26,684 bases of DNA from CAVRXQ01 sp963831155 (GCA_963831155.1 CAWHOY010000001.1:1-26684); one strand, 5' to 3'. Numbered from the stretch's first letter, positions 15,935 to 22,725 are shown. Numbers and translations are program-made. The notes: generated by a model not told the origin, from the sequence alone.

Positions 15935-16381
15935 CTAGCTTTCTTCTCGCGCGACGAGGACCGAACATTTGGCGTGACGAACGCAGTTCTCGCCTACCGA
16001 ACCGAGCAGCAGTCCTGCGAATCCCCCGTAACCTCGGTGCCCGACGACGAGGAGATGAGCGGTGCGCGACTCATTGACGAGCACCTCTGTTGGATGACCG
16101 TGAATCACTTTCATCACGACCGCGGCCGCGCGTGCGGGACCAAGAACCCTATGGACACTTCGTTCAAGGGTGCGACGCGCCTCGTTTTCGAGGCCAGCAG
16201 CGCCCTCGGGGAAGACGCCGAAACCGAACTGATGCTCCCACGCGATCACTGCGTGCAGCTCACCGTCGCAAAGCGATGCGTACTGTGTCGCGCAGCGAAG
16301 CGCCTCCAAGCTCTCGGATGAACCATCCACACCGACCACAATGATCGGTTTGCTCGGCGGGTGTCGCGTTACGGTCGCCAT
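15935..16381 (-). CDS. Universal stress protein (UspA domain)
   Basis: A 148-residue single UspA domain. Seen: IIVVGVDGSSESLEALRCA at the N-terminus (first strand and the nucleotide-binding Asp), VVMKVIHGHPTEVLV near 87-101, and the ATP-binding loop block VVGHRGYGGFAGLLLGSVGENCVRHAKCSVLVA near 111-143. These glycines mark an ATP-binding member. The ATG at 16381 gives the normal N-terminus, although no good ribosome site precedes it. It is followed on the same strand, after 359 bases, by the ATPase operon. An operator-like site lies 208 bases upstream (16589). In M. tuberculosis many such proteins are dormancy-regulon members. Confidence 0.93.
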   Translation of the reverse strand: MATVTRHPPSKPIIVVGVDGSSESLEALRCATQYASLCDGELHAVIAWEHQFGFGVFPEGAAGLENEARRTLERSVHRVLGPARAAAVVMKVIHGHPTEVLVNESRTAHLLVVGHRGYGGFAGLLLGSVGENCVRHAKCSVLVAREES

Positions 16382-16588
16382 GTCGCGGGAAGAAGCGGCC
16401 GTCGTGAAACGCCTGGCGAGTCGTGAGATTCCCCAACGAGATTGGCGTCAGCTAAGCGCACTCGGCCGTCTTCGCTGGGTAGCCCGGCCGTAGGTGGCCT
16501 GCCAGTTCGAGGAATGAGGGCCATGTGATCAGCTCAAGTTCGCTTCGAGAACTGACCAAATGCTGCGGGTTGTGCGCGGTCTGAGACA

Positions 16589-16602
16589 GGGTCCAAAGTC
16601 TC
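16589..16602 (-). promoter_or_regulatory. DosR-box-like operator before the universal stress protein
   Basis: GGGTCCAAAGTCTC on the plus strand, preceded by A, fits AGGGTCC-N-ARGWC and 7 of 8 fixed positions of GGGNCNNNNGNCCC. It lies 208 bases upstream of the stress-protein ATG with no other gene between, so a long leader or an intervening start would be needed. Confidence 0.45.
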
Positions 16603-16660
16603 GATCGCGCCCGAACTAGTCAGCCGAAATTCTCACATACAGAATGGCGAGAGGACTTCG

Positions 16661-16702
16661 TCGGACTGCCGGGATTTGAACCCGGGACCTCTTCACCCCC
16701 AG
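16661..16702 (-). tRNA. 3' half of tRNA-Pro(GGG), truncated; probable attachment site
   Basis: Read on the minus strand the 42 bases form an exact tRNA 3' half: anticodon loop CTGGGGG (anticodon GGG, G37), stem arm TGAAG, 5-base variable loop AGGTC, T arm CCGGG-TTCAAAT-CCCGG, acceptor arm CAGTCCG and discriminator A73, as for proline. CCA is not encoded. The sequence before the loop has no CTTCA to pair with TGAAG, no D arm and no CGGACTG acceptor arm. The 5' half is absent, and the break falls at the anticodon loop. This is the usual trace of a tyrosine-integrase attachment site. The chromosome should continue to the left and the element to the right. Confidence 0.72.
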
Positions 16703-17252
16703 GCGGGTCCTGATCATGTGGTCCACCGAGTCTGCCGAGTATGCGCAGGTCAGCGTGGGTGTTCGCTCGGTCGTCATGTGGTCTTGCGAGGCCGTACAGG
16801 GTGGTTTCGTAGAGTTGCGCTGACATTCCGCTGACATGGAGGGACTCGGGAGAGGGAGACTCGGCGCGAAATGTCTCGCCAGTCGAAGCTAGTACGGCGT
16901 GGCATATGGGCCCCCTCTGACCGCCGATGAAGGTGGCGTCGCGCGGCTCGCAGCCACGACCCGAGTCGGGATCCGTTCAGAGGGCACGCAATACACATCC
17001 GAGATATCGCGCCAACGTTCTCACGTCGCGAGGCTCCAATCTTTGAACTGTCGAGACATTCAGCGGGCACGAGTGCGCCACCGGATGCGATCCCACCGAC
17101 GTTCGGCGAGGGGCGATCCTCGAATGCCGCTAGAGAGCGGTCTGCCGCGCCGCGACGTTACGAGGAAGCCGTGCCGAGGACGACTGCGAAAAGAGTCGAT
17201 CGACTGAGCTGGAAACTCCGTATCTCCGGTGCCTTGAGGCAAGGCCAACCGC
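16703..17252. other. Gene-free stretch on the element side of the tRNA scar
   Basis: About 550 bases with no supportable gene and no visible integrase remnant. It holds the 9-bp direct repeats at 16818-16837. A weak hairpin (GCCTT-GAGGC-AAGGC, 17231-17245) lies 8 bases after the permease stop and might end that transcript, but it has no U-tract. Confidence 0.4.
16818..16837. repeat. Two 9-bp direct repeats CGCTGACAT with 11-bp period
   Basis: CGCTGACAT occurs at 16818-16826 and 16829-16837, one helical turn apart, 116 bases from the tRNA-Pro half and on the presumed element side. Spacing and place resemble arm-type integrase sites. This is inference. Confidence 0.5.
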
Positions 17253-18023
17253 TCAACGTCGCCCGATTGGCTCCCACCGGAACGTGCGCACGGCGAGGAA
17301 GATTCCGAAGACGCCCCAGATCGCGAGAACTCCCACGTTCTGCGCCGTGAGCCCGTTGGAGTGCGCCATCGTGAACGCACTCCGAAGCCCGTCCGCCAAG
17401 TGCTCGAGGGGAAAGGCGCGCCCGACTCCGACGAGCCAGCCGGGCATGAGATTCATCGGCACGAAGACTCCGGAGATGAACGACAGGATCACGACGAGAA
17501 ACGGCCCGACTACCGCAGAGGCGTCCGTGGTCGAACAAACCCGCGTCAACGCGAGTCCGAGCGCGGACATCACCGCGGCCCCCAGCACCGTGTACACAGC
17601 GAGACCGAGGATCGCGTCGCCTGAGAGTCGGATGCGATAGAAGACGACACCGACGAGGACGAGAACAAAGACCGTGCACACGACGACGACAACGGTGCGG
17701 GCGATCTCCGCGGTGAGATACACCCAGCTCGGCATCGGCGTACCGCGAAACCGCTTCAACAATCCTGCTTCGCGGTCCGCGACGACGGTCGCGTTGAGAG
17801 AGCTGAGTCCCGCCCAGACGATCTGATATCCAACCATCGCCGGCGTGTAATAAAGTGCCGCCGACTTCGCGCCAATGAAGTCTGTCAAGTGATGGAAGAT
17901 GGTGTTCAAGATGACGAGGAGGAACAGCGGCATCACGATCGTGAAGACAATGGCGCGCGGATTCCGGAGAAATCCGACGAGCGAATAGCGAGTCTGGAAA
18001 GCGCTCAGCGCGACGTCATTCAT
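17253..18023 (-). CDS. ABC-2 type transporter permease
   Basis: A 256-residue integral membrane protein with about six hydrophobic segments (around 24-44, 60-80, 105-130, 140-165, 170-190, 225-245) in the ABC-2 (DrrB-like) pattern. The conserved stretch LLKRFRGTPMPSWVYLTAEI before the third segment and FPLEHLADGLRSAF before the last are typical. The ATG at 18023 overlaps the stop of the ATPase gene (ATGA) and is preferred to a GTG at 18068 inside that gene. The two genes form an exporter; this half spans the membrane. Substrate unknown: DrrAB-type exporters move drugs, lipids or glycolipids. Confidence 0.92.
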   Translation of the reverse strand: MNDVALSAFQTRYSLVGFLRNPRAIVFTIVMPLFLLVILNTIFHHLTDFIGAKSAALYYTPAMVGYQIVWAGLSSLNATVVADREAGLLKRFRGTPMPSWVYLTAEIARTVVVVVCTVFVLVLVGVVFYRIRLSGDAILGLAVYTVLGAAVMSALGLALTRVCSTTDASAVVGPFLVVILSFISGVFVPMNLMPGWLVGVGRAFPLEHLADGLRSAFTMAHSNGLTAQNVGVLAIWGVFGIFLAVRTFRWEPIGRR

Positions 18024-19225
18024 CGTCCACCGAGTGACTCGCTCGATCGAAGGTCGTCCTGTGACCACGTTGCGAGTTGAACGAAGACGTCGTCGAGAGT
18101 CGGTTGTTTCACCGTGAGGTTCGCGAGTTCGATGCGTTCACTTTCTGCCCAAGTGAGCAACGTGCCGAGATCTCGTTGCACAGCGACACTTTGGAACTGG
18201 ACCCTCCCCGATTCGCAACGCGCCGTTCCTATCGGCAGCTCGATCGAGTCGAACGGCACCCATGTTGGAAGCTCGAAGGAAATCTGCGATGCCGCTCCGA
18301 GGCTCCGGCTCAGCTGGTCGGGACTTCCTTGGGCAACGATCGACCCTGCTCGGAGGATCACGATGTCGTCGGAGAGATGCTGGGCCTCGTCCATGTAGTG
18401 CGTAGTCAAGAACACGGTCTTTTCGACCTCGCGAAGATCGCCGATCACCGTCCACATCTCACGCCGGGCGGCGGGGTCGAGACCGGTGGTCGGCTCGTCG
18501 AGGAAGAGGATCTCGGGGTCTCCAACCAAGCCGAGCGCGACATCGACCTTGCGTCTTTGGCCTCCAGACAGTCGGCCGATGCGCTCATCAGACTGGTCAG
18601 AAAGACCACAGGTACGAAGCACGTGGTCCACTGACGTGGTGGCCGCAAAGTATCGAGCGAACATCGAGACGGTCTCACGCACCGTGAACACGGGGTTGAG
18701 CGTTGAGTCCTGGAGGACGAGACCGATCCGGTTGCGCCACGTCCTTGGCGCGTGCCACGGATCGACGCCGAGCACAGCGACGTCGCCAGAATCCCGCGCT
18801 CGATAACCCTCAAGGATCTCGATCGTTGTCGTCTTTCCGGCACCGTTCACCCCTAAGAAGCCGAATATCTGCCCTTTGGAGACCGAGAAGCTGATCCCAT
18901 GCACCCGCTCGGTCGCTCCGTAGGACTTGTACAAATCGCGGACCTCGATGACGGGTTTCGTGTCGCGTTTCCCTGCACGCCGCGCGAAGGGCCGGTGAGA
19001 CGCGTCCCTGACTCGTGCAGTCCTCGACGCCTCGTAATCGGTGCGAACGTCGCGAAACGATTCGGCTGGCAACGCTCGCCCTCGAGCACTCGCGCTCGCA
19101 CATCTCGAATCCTTGGGACGATTCCTTCGACGCGTCGCGATCTGGCGAGATCGCGCAGCCTCCGGTTTCGACGTAATCGCGTCTGCAGGAGGGCGATAAC
19201 CGACCCCTGGTCTCCGAGAGGCCAT
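18020..19225 (-). CDS. ABC transporter ATP-binding protein, DrrA-like
   Basis: The nucleotide-binding half of the exporter. Seen (numbered from the 19225 ATG): Walker A GVNGAGKTTT (125-134), Q-loop Gln172, signature LSGGQRRK (219-226), Walker B ILFLDEP (239-245), the switch block TTHYMDEA with His276, and a C-terminal DrrA-like tail. The ABC domain itself begins near residue 90 (KPVIEVRDLYKSYG). The 88 residues before it are Arg/Ser-rich and unlike the family, so the true start is probably later. A TTG at 19072 is possible. The best-placed codon is an ACG at 18961, with AGGGA 8 bases upstream. An operator-like site lies at 19305. Confidence 0.85.
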   Translation of the reverse strand: MASRRPGVGYRPPADAITSKPEAARSRQIATRRRNRPKDSRCASASARGRALPAESFRDVRTDYEASRTARVRDASHRPFARRAGKRDTKPVIEVRDLYKSYGATERVHGISFSVSKGQIFGFLGVNGAGKTTTIEILEGYRARDSGDVAVLGVDPWHAPRTWRNRIGLVLQDSTLNPVFTVRETVSMFARYFAATTSVDHVLRTCGLSDQSDERIGRLSGGQRRKVDVALGLVGDPEILFLDEPTTGLDPAARREMWTVIGDLREVEKTVFLTTHYMDEAQHLSDDIVILRAGSIVAQGSPDQLSRSLGAASQISFELPTWVPFDSIELPIGTARCESGRVQFQSVAVQRDLGTLLTWAESERIELANLTVKQPTLDDVFVQLATWSQDDLRSSESLGGR

Positions 19226-19278
19226 TTCACCCGGTCCCAGTCGATTCTCCGCGAGCGTCTACCCCTTGTCGTCTAAGT

Positions 19279-19650
19279 GTGCGTCACGGGGCGGCGATCC
19301 CCAAGGGTCCGAAGTCCTGGCGATTCCACCTTCCGTTAGCGGGTCGGCTCGGCCGCCCCCTGCTCCGGCAGTTCCCGAACCGGACCTTCGCTGTCGCCGA
19401 CGACGGAGCGGTCGTTGGAATCGTCTCGGAGAGTGACCTCGCTGCGCACCCTCGTGCGGCCATGCTTCGCGATGCTCTCCGTATGAGGGATGGGTTATCG
19501 GCAGACGGTGACGAACGCGATTGCTTGTCGGACGACCCCAACTACGCCGGCTCCGACGGGTCGAGCGTCACGGCGCAGGACTCGGTCCCCTTTGGGTGCC
19601 CCGACTTGAGCTTCACAGAGGTGTCCCAGCAAAAGCCCAGGATCGATTGA
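19279..19650 (+). pseudogene. CBS-domain fragment of an M50-type protease
   Basis: The plus-strand frame encodes RPLLRQFPNRTFAVADDG, then AVVGIVSESDL, which aligns residue by residue with the first CBS domain of the M50 protease at 5271 (PFLRAFPHRAFAVLDGTQVVGIVSVTDL), followed by a matching LRD block. The protease domain, all membrane segments and the second CBS domain are absent. After about residue 70 the frame loses resemblance. The GTG at 19279 has no ribosome site, and the first 25 codons overlap an operator for the opposite-strand exporter. I read it as the decayed remnant of a paralogue. Confidence 0.6.
19305..19318 (-). promoter_or_regulatory. DosR-box-like operator before the ABC exporter
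   Basis: GGGTCCGAAGTCCT on the plus strand, preceded by AA, is the closest of the four shared words (AGGGTCC-N-ARGWC) to the mycobacterial palindrome and matches 7 of 8 fixed positions. It lies 80 bases upstream of the longest possible exporter ATPase start. If it drives that operon, part of the long N-terminal frame may be 5' leader. Confidence 0.5.
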
Positions 19651-19694
19651 GCCGAGGGCCCATTCTGATGCCGGCGCACCCGAGTCGTGGTTTC

Positions 19695-19708
19695 AGGGCC
19701 CACGACCC
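19695..19708 (+). promoter_or_regulatory. Weaker operator-like inverted repeat before the small charged protein
   Basis: AGGGCCCACGACCC matches 7 of 8 fixed positions of GGGNCNNNNGNCCC and forms CAGGG-N7-CCCTG with its flanks (19694-19710). It lies 55 bases upstream of the ATG at 19764. It lacks the shared AGGGTCC word, so it may be a chance GC-rich match. Confidence 0.3.
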
Positions 19709-19763
19709 TGTACGCGCGACTCGCTGAAGCGCACGGTAAAGACGGGCAGGGAGTGGTGAAGCG

Positions 19764-20024
19764 ATGAGAAATTGGTCGTGGGGTCATCGTCTCGAGGCGC
19801 ACGAACTGGCAGAGCCCCGGTCGATGTTGCACGTGCTGCGAAACGACGAGGAGCTGCGCTCCGCATTGGAGCGAGCTATCGAATCCGAGCGCGCCACGGT
19901 CTCCCGCGCGTCGGAGCTCATTTCATGTTACGAAGCGATGGAGCCTGGCAACGTCGTTGTGTCGATGCCAGCTCGTTCATCGGACAGCAGCGAAGGCGGT
20001 CAACCTCAGGCGCGAACCGCGTAA
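19764..20024 (+). CDS. Small charged helical protein, paralogue of the one at 20868
   Basis: An 86-residue protein of no family I recognise. Seen: a polar N-terminus (20 residues), then MLHVLRNDEELRSALERAIESERATVSRASELI, which is strongly helical, then a Ser/Gly/Gln-rich tail. The core matches the protein at 20868: both have M-(L/F)-HV-x3-DEE-x-R-x-A-x2-RA-x3-ERA at the same distance from the start. Two such genes flank a secreted DUF4232 protein, which supports reality of both. The ATG follows GGGAG and GGTGAA. No membrane segment or signal peptide. Function unknown. Confidence 0.6.
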   Translation: MRNWSWGHRLEAHELAEPRSMLHVLRNDEELRSALERAIESERATVSRASELISCYEAMEPGNVVVSMPARSSDSSEGGQPQARTA

Positions 20025-20238
20025 CGCCTCGGACGAGCGCGTCCTGTGCCAGCGTCGTCATTGCCGTTGCCGCTGGCGGCTCCCACCGAACGTTGACTGA
20101 TCGGGTGCGTTGGCTACCGATCGACGGAAGAACGCTTGAAACTGCGCGCTTAATTCTCAACTCTCTAAAGAGCATGCCCAAGAGGGTCGGCCGATATCAT
20201 GGTTGGGCAGGGTTTTTGCAATGTGAAGGGGGTGCGTC
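20025..20238. other. Promoter region of the DUF4232 gene
   Basis: No gene supported. It presumably carries the DUF4232 promoter; an AT-richer patch (TTAATTCTC, CTCTAAAG) lies around 20150-20170. GGGTCGGCCGAT near 20185 is only a poor match to the operator described elsewhere. Confidence 0.35.
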
Positions 20239-20829
20239 ATGAATGCACCCAGGTATACCCTCAGGCGGCTAGCTGCCAAGGTAGCGATCGCCTGTGCCGT
20301 CGCCCTCGTACCAGCTGTCGGGCTAGCTGCCACCGTCTCACCCGCGTCAGCGTCACGAGTACCCGCCACGGCGAGTGTGCCGAAGTGCACATCCAATTCG
20401 CTAGAGGTCTGGACCGGACGGTCCACGACGGCCATGGGAACTATGGCCGCTGAGTTTGGTTTTACGAACCACTCCGCCAACACCTGTTCGCTCTACGGGT
20501 ACCCGCGCGTCCAGATGCTCACGGCAGCCGGAAAGAACCTATCGACTACTGACGAGAAGGCTCCGGGGGCATTCAGCATCAAGGAGGAGACGGTCGTCCT
20601 CGCGCCGGGTGAGACCGCCTACTTCGGTGTCGTGTACCACAACCAGACCGGCTACGCGAACTCGATCTGTCCGACGTCGGCAGCCCTGAGGTTCACCGTG
20701 CCTCAGACCACGCGAACGATCACGCTGCACGGGTCCCAAGCGGAGATCGAGCCCTACGGCAGCTCGAACGGGCACCTGCACTGCGGGATCGTCCGGATGA
20801 CAGCTGTCACGGTCAAGCGTTTCCAGTAG
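20239..20829 (+). CDS. Secreted DUF4232 protein
   Basis: A 196-residue exported protein. Seen: a signal peptide (RRLAAK then a hydrophobic core AIACAVALVPAVGLAA, probable cleavage after ASA near 39), then one DUF4232 domain: C-T-S-N-S-L-E-V near 50, MAAEFGFTNHSANTCSLYGYPRVQMLTAAG (69-98), an LAPGETAYFGVVYHNQ strand, and a final CGIVRMTAVTV. Four cysteines (50, 83, 144, 182) could make two disulfides. The ATG follows GAAGGGGG with a 6-base gap. DUF4232 proteins are common actinobacterial envelope or secreted proteins of unknown role. Flanked on both sides by the paralogous small charged proteins. Confidence 0.9.
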   Translation: MNAPRYTLRRLAAKVAIACAVALVPAVGLAATVSPASASRVPATASVPKCTSNSLEVWTGRSTTAMGTMAAEFGFTNHSANTCSLYGYPRVQMLTAAGKNLSTTDEKAPGAFSIKEETVVLAPGETAYFGVVYHNQTGYANSICPTSAALRFTVPQTTRTITLHGSQAEIEPYGSSNGHLHCGIVRMTAVTVKRFQ

Positions 20830-20867
20830 GGGTAGCCGCATGCACTCGGAGCTGGGCGGTATTGCGC

Positions 20868-21113
20868 ATGCGTGAGACCGTGTCGCTTCTGTCCCCGTCA
20901 CCGCCTCGACGGAACCCCCAGCCCATGTTCCACGTCATCGAGAGTGACGAAGAGTTTCGCGCAGCACAGGTACGAGCTGTGCGGGAAGAGCGTGCTATTA
21001 CCGAAGCGCGCGCAGCGTTAGTACGAGCTGTGAGGGAAGAGCGTGCTATTGCCGAAGGGCGCGCCACCGAAGGTGCCCGAGAACGCGCACCCGAAGGTCT
21101 CTCAGCCGCGTAG
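20868..21113 (+). CDS. Small charged coiled-coil protein with an internal 17-residue repeat
   Basis: An 81-residue protein of unknown family. Seen: a Pro/Arg-rich N-terminus, then MFHVIESDEEFRAAQ followed by two copies of VRAVREERAI(T/A)E(A/G)RA, highly charged and predicted helical. The core matches the 19764 protein. The repeat is also near-perfect in DNA (20970-21071), a sign of recent duplication. The ATG at 20868 is preferred; a TTG at 20862 and ATG at 20925 are possible. No export signal. Confidence 0.55.
   Translation: MRETVSLLSPSPPRRNPQPMFHVIESDEEFRAAQVRAVREERAITEARAALVRAVREERAIAEGRATEGARERAPEGLSAA
20970..21071 (+). repeat. 51-bp tandem repeat, two copies, in-frame
   Basis: A unit beginning GTACGAGCTGTG starts at 20970 and again at 21021. 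The first 40 bases differ at only about three positions, and similarity fades at the 3' end. It encodes the duplicated 17-residue helix of the 20868 protein. Confidence 0.75.
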
Positions 21114-21177
21114 CGAAAGTGCCGTTGGAGGGCAGTCGATAATTGAACGCCATGACGATGGTGGCATCATTTTCCAC

Positions 21178-21768
21178 GTGAGGCGCAGCCGTCTCGCCTT
21201 CGTCGCTCTAATCGCCACGCTGCCGTTCTTCGGCTACTCGTCGTCATTGGCGCTTCGCTTCGGCACGCCGAACCAGATGATTCAAAGAACAGACGAACTT
21301 CACGTGCCGGCGACGGGTCCGTGCCCACCGTTCCTCTCGATCCCCAACACCGGAATATCGAACACTGGGTTCGATCTGCGAAGACACCTGCTGCCACCCG
21401 GCGCAATCTTCGGTCGGATCTGCCGGTACACGATGACGACTCGGTCGAGGCTCGATCGGAGAAGGGCGGCGGTGATCAGTGGAAGGACAACGGTGGATTT
21501 CCAAAAGGTCATCGGTCGGATGGAGAGATCGCCGAGTCGTACCTGTTCGCAGGTTGGTACGAACGTGACGATCTTTGCGTTCGGCTATTCGAATGGGAGA
21601 AGCGTCGACCTCCGCTTCGTTGAGTCGGGTGTTTGCGAGTCGCTCACCAACGGGCACCTCACTGCATCTCTGACCAACAATGCCCAATGGTTCTCAGATC
21701 TCGGTGATCTCGTGAACTTACTCACACTAAGAATCGGATCGTGGCGTTTCGAACAAACACCGGTGTAA
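21178..21768 (+). CDS. Anchored or secreted actinobacterial hypothetical protein
   Basis: About 196 residues from the GTG at 21178. Seen: RRSRLAFVALIATLPFFGYSS, a signal anchor directly after the start, then an extracytoplasmic domain with four cysteines arranged as CPP near 40, ICRYT near 77, a third near 120 and a fourth (GVCESLTNGHLTA) near 155. The CRY ... FGYSNGRSVDLRFVESG-C-x3-TNGH order resembles a widespread unnamed actinobacterial exported family. A longer frame exists from a GTG at 21043, but that start lies inside the upstream gene's repeat and would bury the signal anchor. No strong ribosome site supports either start. Confidence 0.65.
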   Translation: MRRSRLAFVALIATLPFFGYSSSLALRFGTPNQMIQRTDELHVPATGPCPPFLSIPNTGISNTGFDLRRHLLPPGAIFGRICRYTMTTRSRLDRRRAAVISGRTTVDFQKVIGRMERSPSRTCSQVGTNVTIFAFGYSNGRSVDLRFVESGVCESLTNGHLTASLTNNAQWFSDLGDLVNLLTLRIGSWRFEQTPV

Positions 21769-21829
21769 TGGGGCGAGGTCGTAAGAGAGATCGTGATTCG
21801 GAACGTCATCGTAGATTTGAGGCTGGCTA

Positions 21830-22048
21830 GTGAGTTGCACCGCTCGGGGTGTGGAAAAGGTCAAGGTCAAAGACCGCATCGTGGTCGAATCCGAAAAGGT
21901 CGGAACCCCGCCCCGCTCTGGCGTGGTCGCGGCCACCCAGGGCTCGCTCGGGCGGGTTCGCTGCGACGACGGATCTGAATCGTCGTTCCTTCCCGCGGCC
22001 GGATCACTGACGATCATCCCGAAAGCGGACAAGAAGAAGTCTGTTTGA
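21830..22048 (+). CDS. DUF1918-like small protein, second copy
   Basis: A 72-residue protein. Seen: VKDRIVVESEKVGTPPRSGVV, then RVRCDDGSESSFLPAAGSLTII, the DUF1918 strand order in its variant form (VGxPPRxGVV, with SFLPxAG in place of FFPGxDA). The GTG at 21830 has GAGG 7 bases upstream; a GTG at 21851 is the alternative. It is divergent from the copy at 6637, so it is an older paralogue or a separate arrival. Unlike that copy it has no operator-like site before it that I can see. Role unknown. Confidence 0.8.
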   Translation: MSCTARGVEKVKVKDRIVVESEKVGTPPRSGVVAATQGSLGRVRCDDGSESSFLPAAGSLTIIPKADKKKSV

Positions 22049-22495
22049 TCTCTCGGTCGAAACGGATTTGTGTGACGTATCAGAGTCACCTTGCGAATAT
22101 CACCAAGTCATCACGCGATTCTGGAAAGAGTGCGAAGACTTCATCCTCGTTGAACATGACATTGAGATCAATCAGGAAATCACCGACGTGTTCGAGTCTT
22201 GCCCGCGACTTTGATGCGGCGTCGGTTCCGAAGGATCACCGCCGTGGCTTCAGTGCAATCGGTTCCGTCGTGGGCTAATGGTGCAATGTCCCGAGATGCC
22301 TGATGTAGTTACGTGCAGTGGTGCGCATTGGATCGGAGTCGACGGACAACTGTTCAGGACTATGCAGCGGACTCTTGACCAAAGGCAGCCCGTCCACAAC
22401 GAGGTTCACACGATTCACCATCGTGAAGAGAACAAGCGAGCGTTTCGAGAACAAACGGCACGGTGACGTGGACGCTCGTCGACTACAACAACGAG
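22049..22495. other. Lower-GC decayed stretch with possible gene remnants
   Basis: No intact gene supported. On the minus strand a start-less frame at 22086-22235 encodes FLIDLNVMFNEDEVFALFPESRDDLVIFAR-like text that looks protein-derived. Another minus frame ending at 22275 has a plausible C-terminal half (NRVNLVVDGLPLVKSP). Base composition is visibly richer in A/T than the ATPase region. I read these as remnants in a decaying accessory segment, with low certainty. Confidence 0.35.
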
Positions 22496-22723
22496 TTAGT
22501 TTCGCCATCGGCGTTGAGGGAAACCCTGCCCCGGTCTCGGAAACTGACTCGCGGACAGCGACGTGGCGTTCTCTCTCTGTTGGATTAGGTTCTCGATCTC
22601 TTCGATGAGTTCAAGCACCGTACGTCGCGGAATAGTTATGTCCCCGTCCGGAAGCTTAAGAATCTCCGCCTTCAACTTCTGTAGGTCCGCTGGGAGGATT
22701 GCCATTTTTCTTGTGTCACGCAT
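22496..22723 (-). CDS. Small helical hypothetical protein
   Basis: A 75-residue protein. Seen: ADLQKLKAEILKLPDGDITIPRRTVLELIEEIENLIQQ, a leucine-spaced helical body, with a polar, Pro/Arg-rich tail. The ATG at 22723 lies two bases after the TGA that ends the preceding frame (TGAGGATG), so the two are probably translated together; an internal ATG at 22705 is the alternative start. Not a family I recognise. The coupling to the frame before it is the main argument that both are real. Confidence 0.5.
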   Translation of the reverse strand: MRDTRKMAILPADLQKLKAEILKLPDGDITIPRRTVLELIEEIENLIQQRENATSLSASQFPRPGQGFPQRRWRN

Positions 22724-22725
22724 CC

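Noticed and set aside
16616..16837. 73-codon minus-strand frame across the tRNA half
   Set aside because: Its translation is explained by the tRNA sequence and the 9-bp repeats; no protein family is seen.
22275..22508. 77-codon minus-strand frame overlapping the end of the 22496 gene
   Set aside because: First half reads as non-coding; only the C-terminal half looks natural, and no ribosome site or family supports it.
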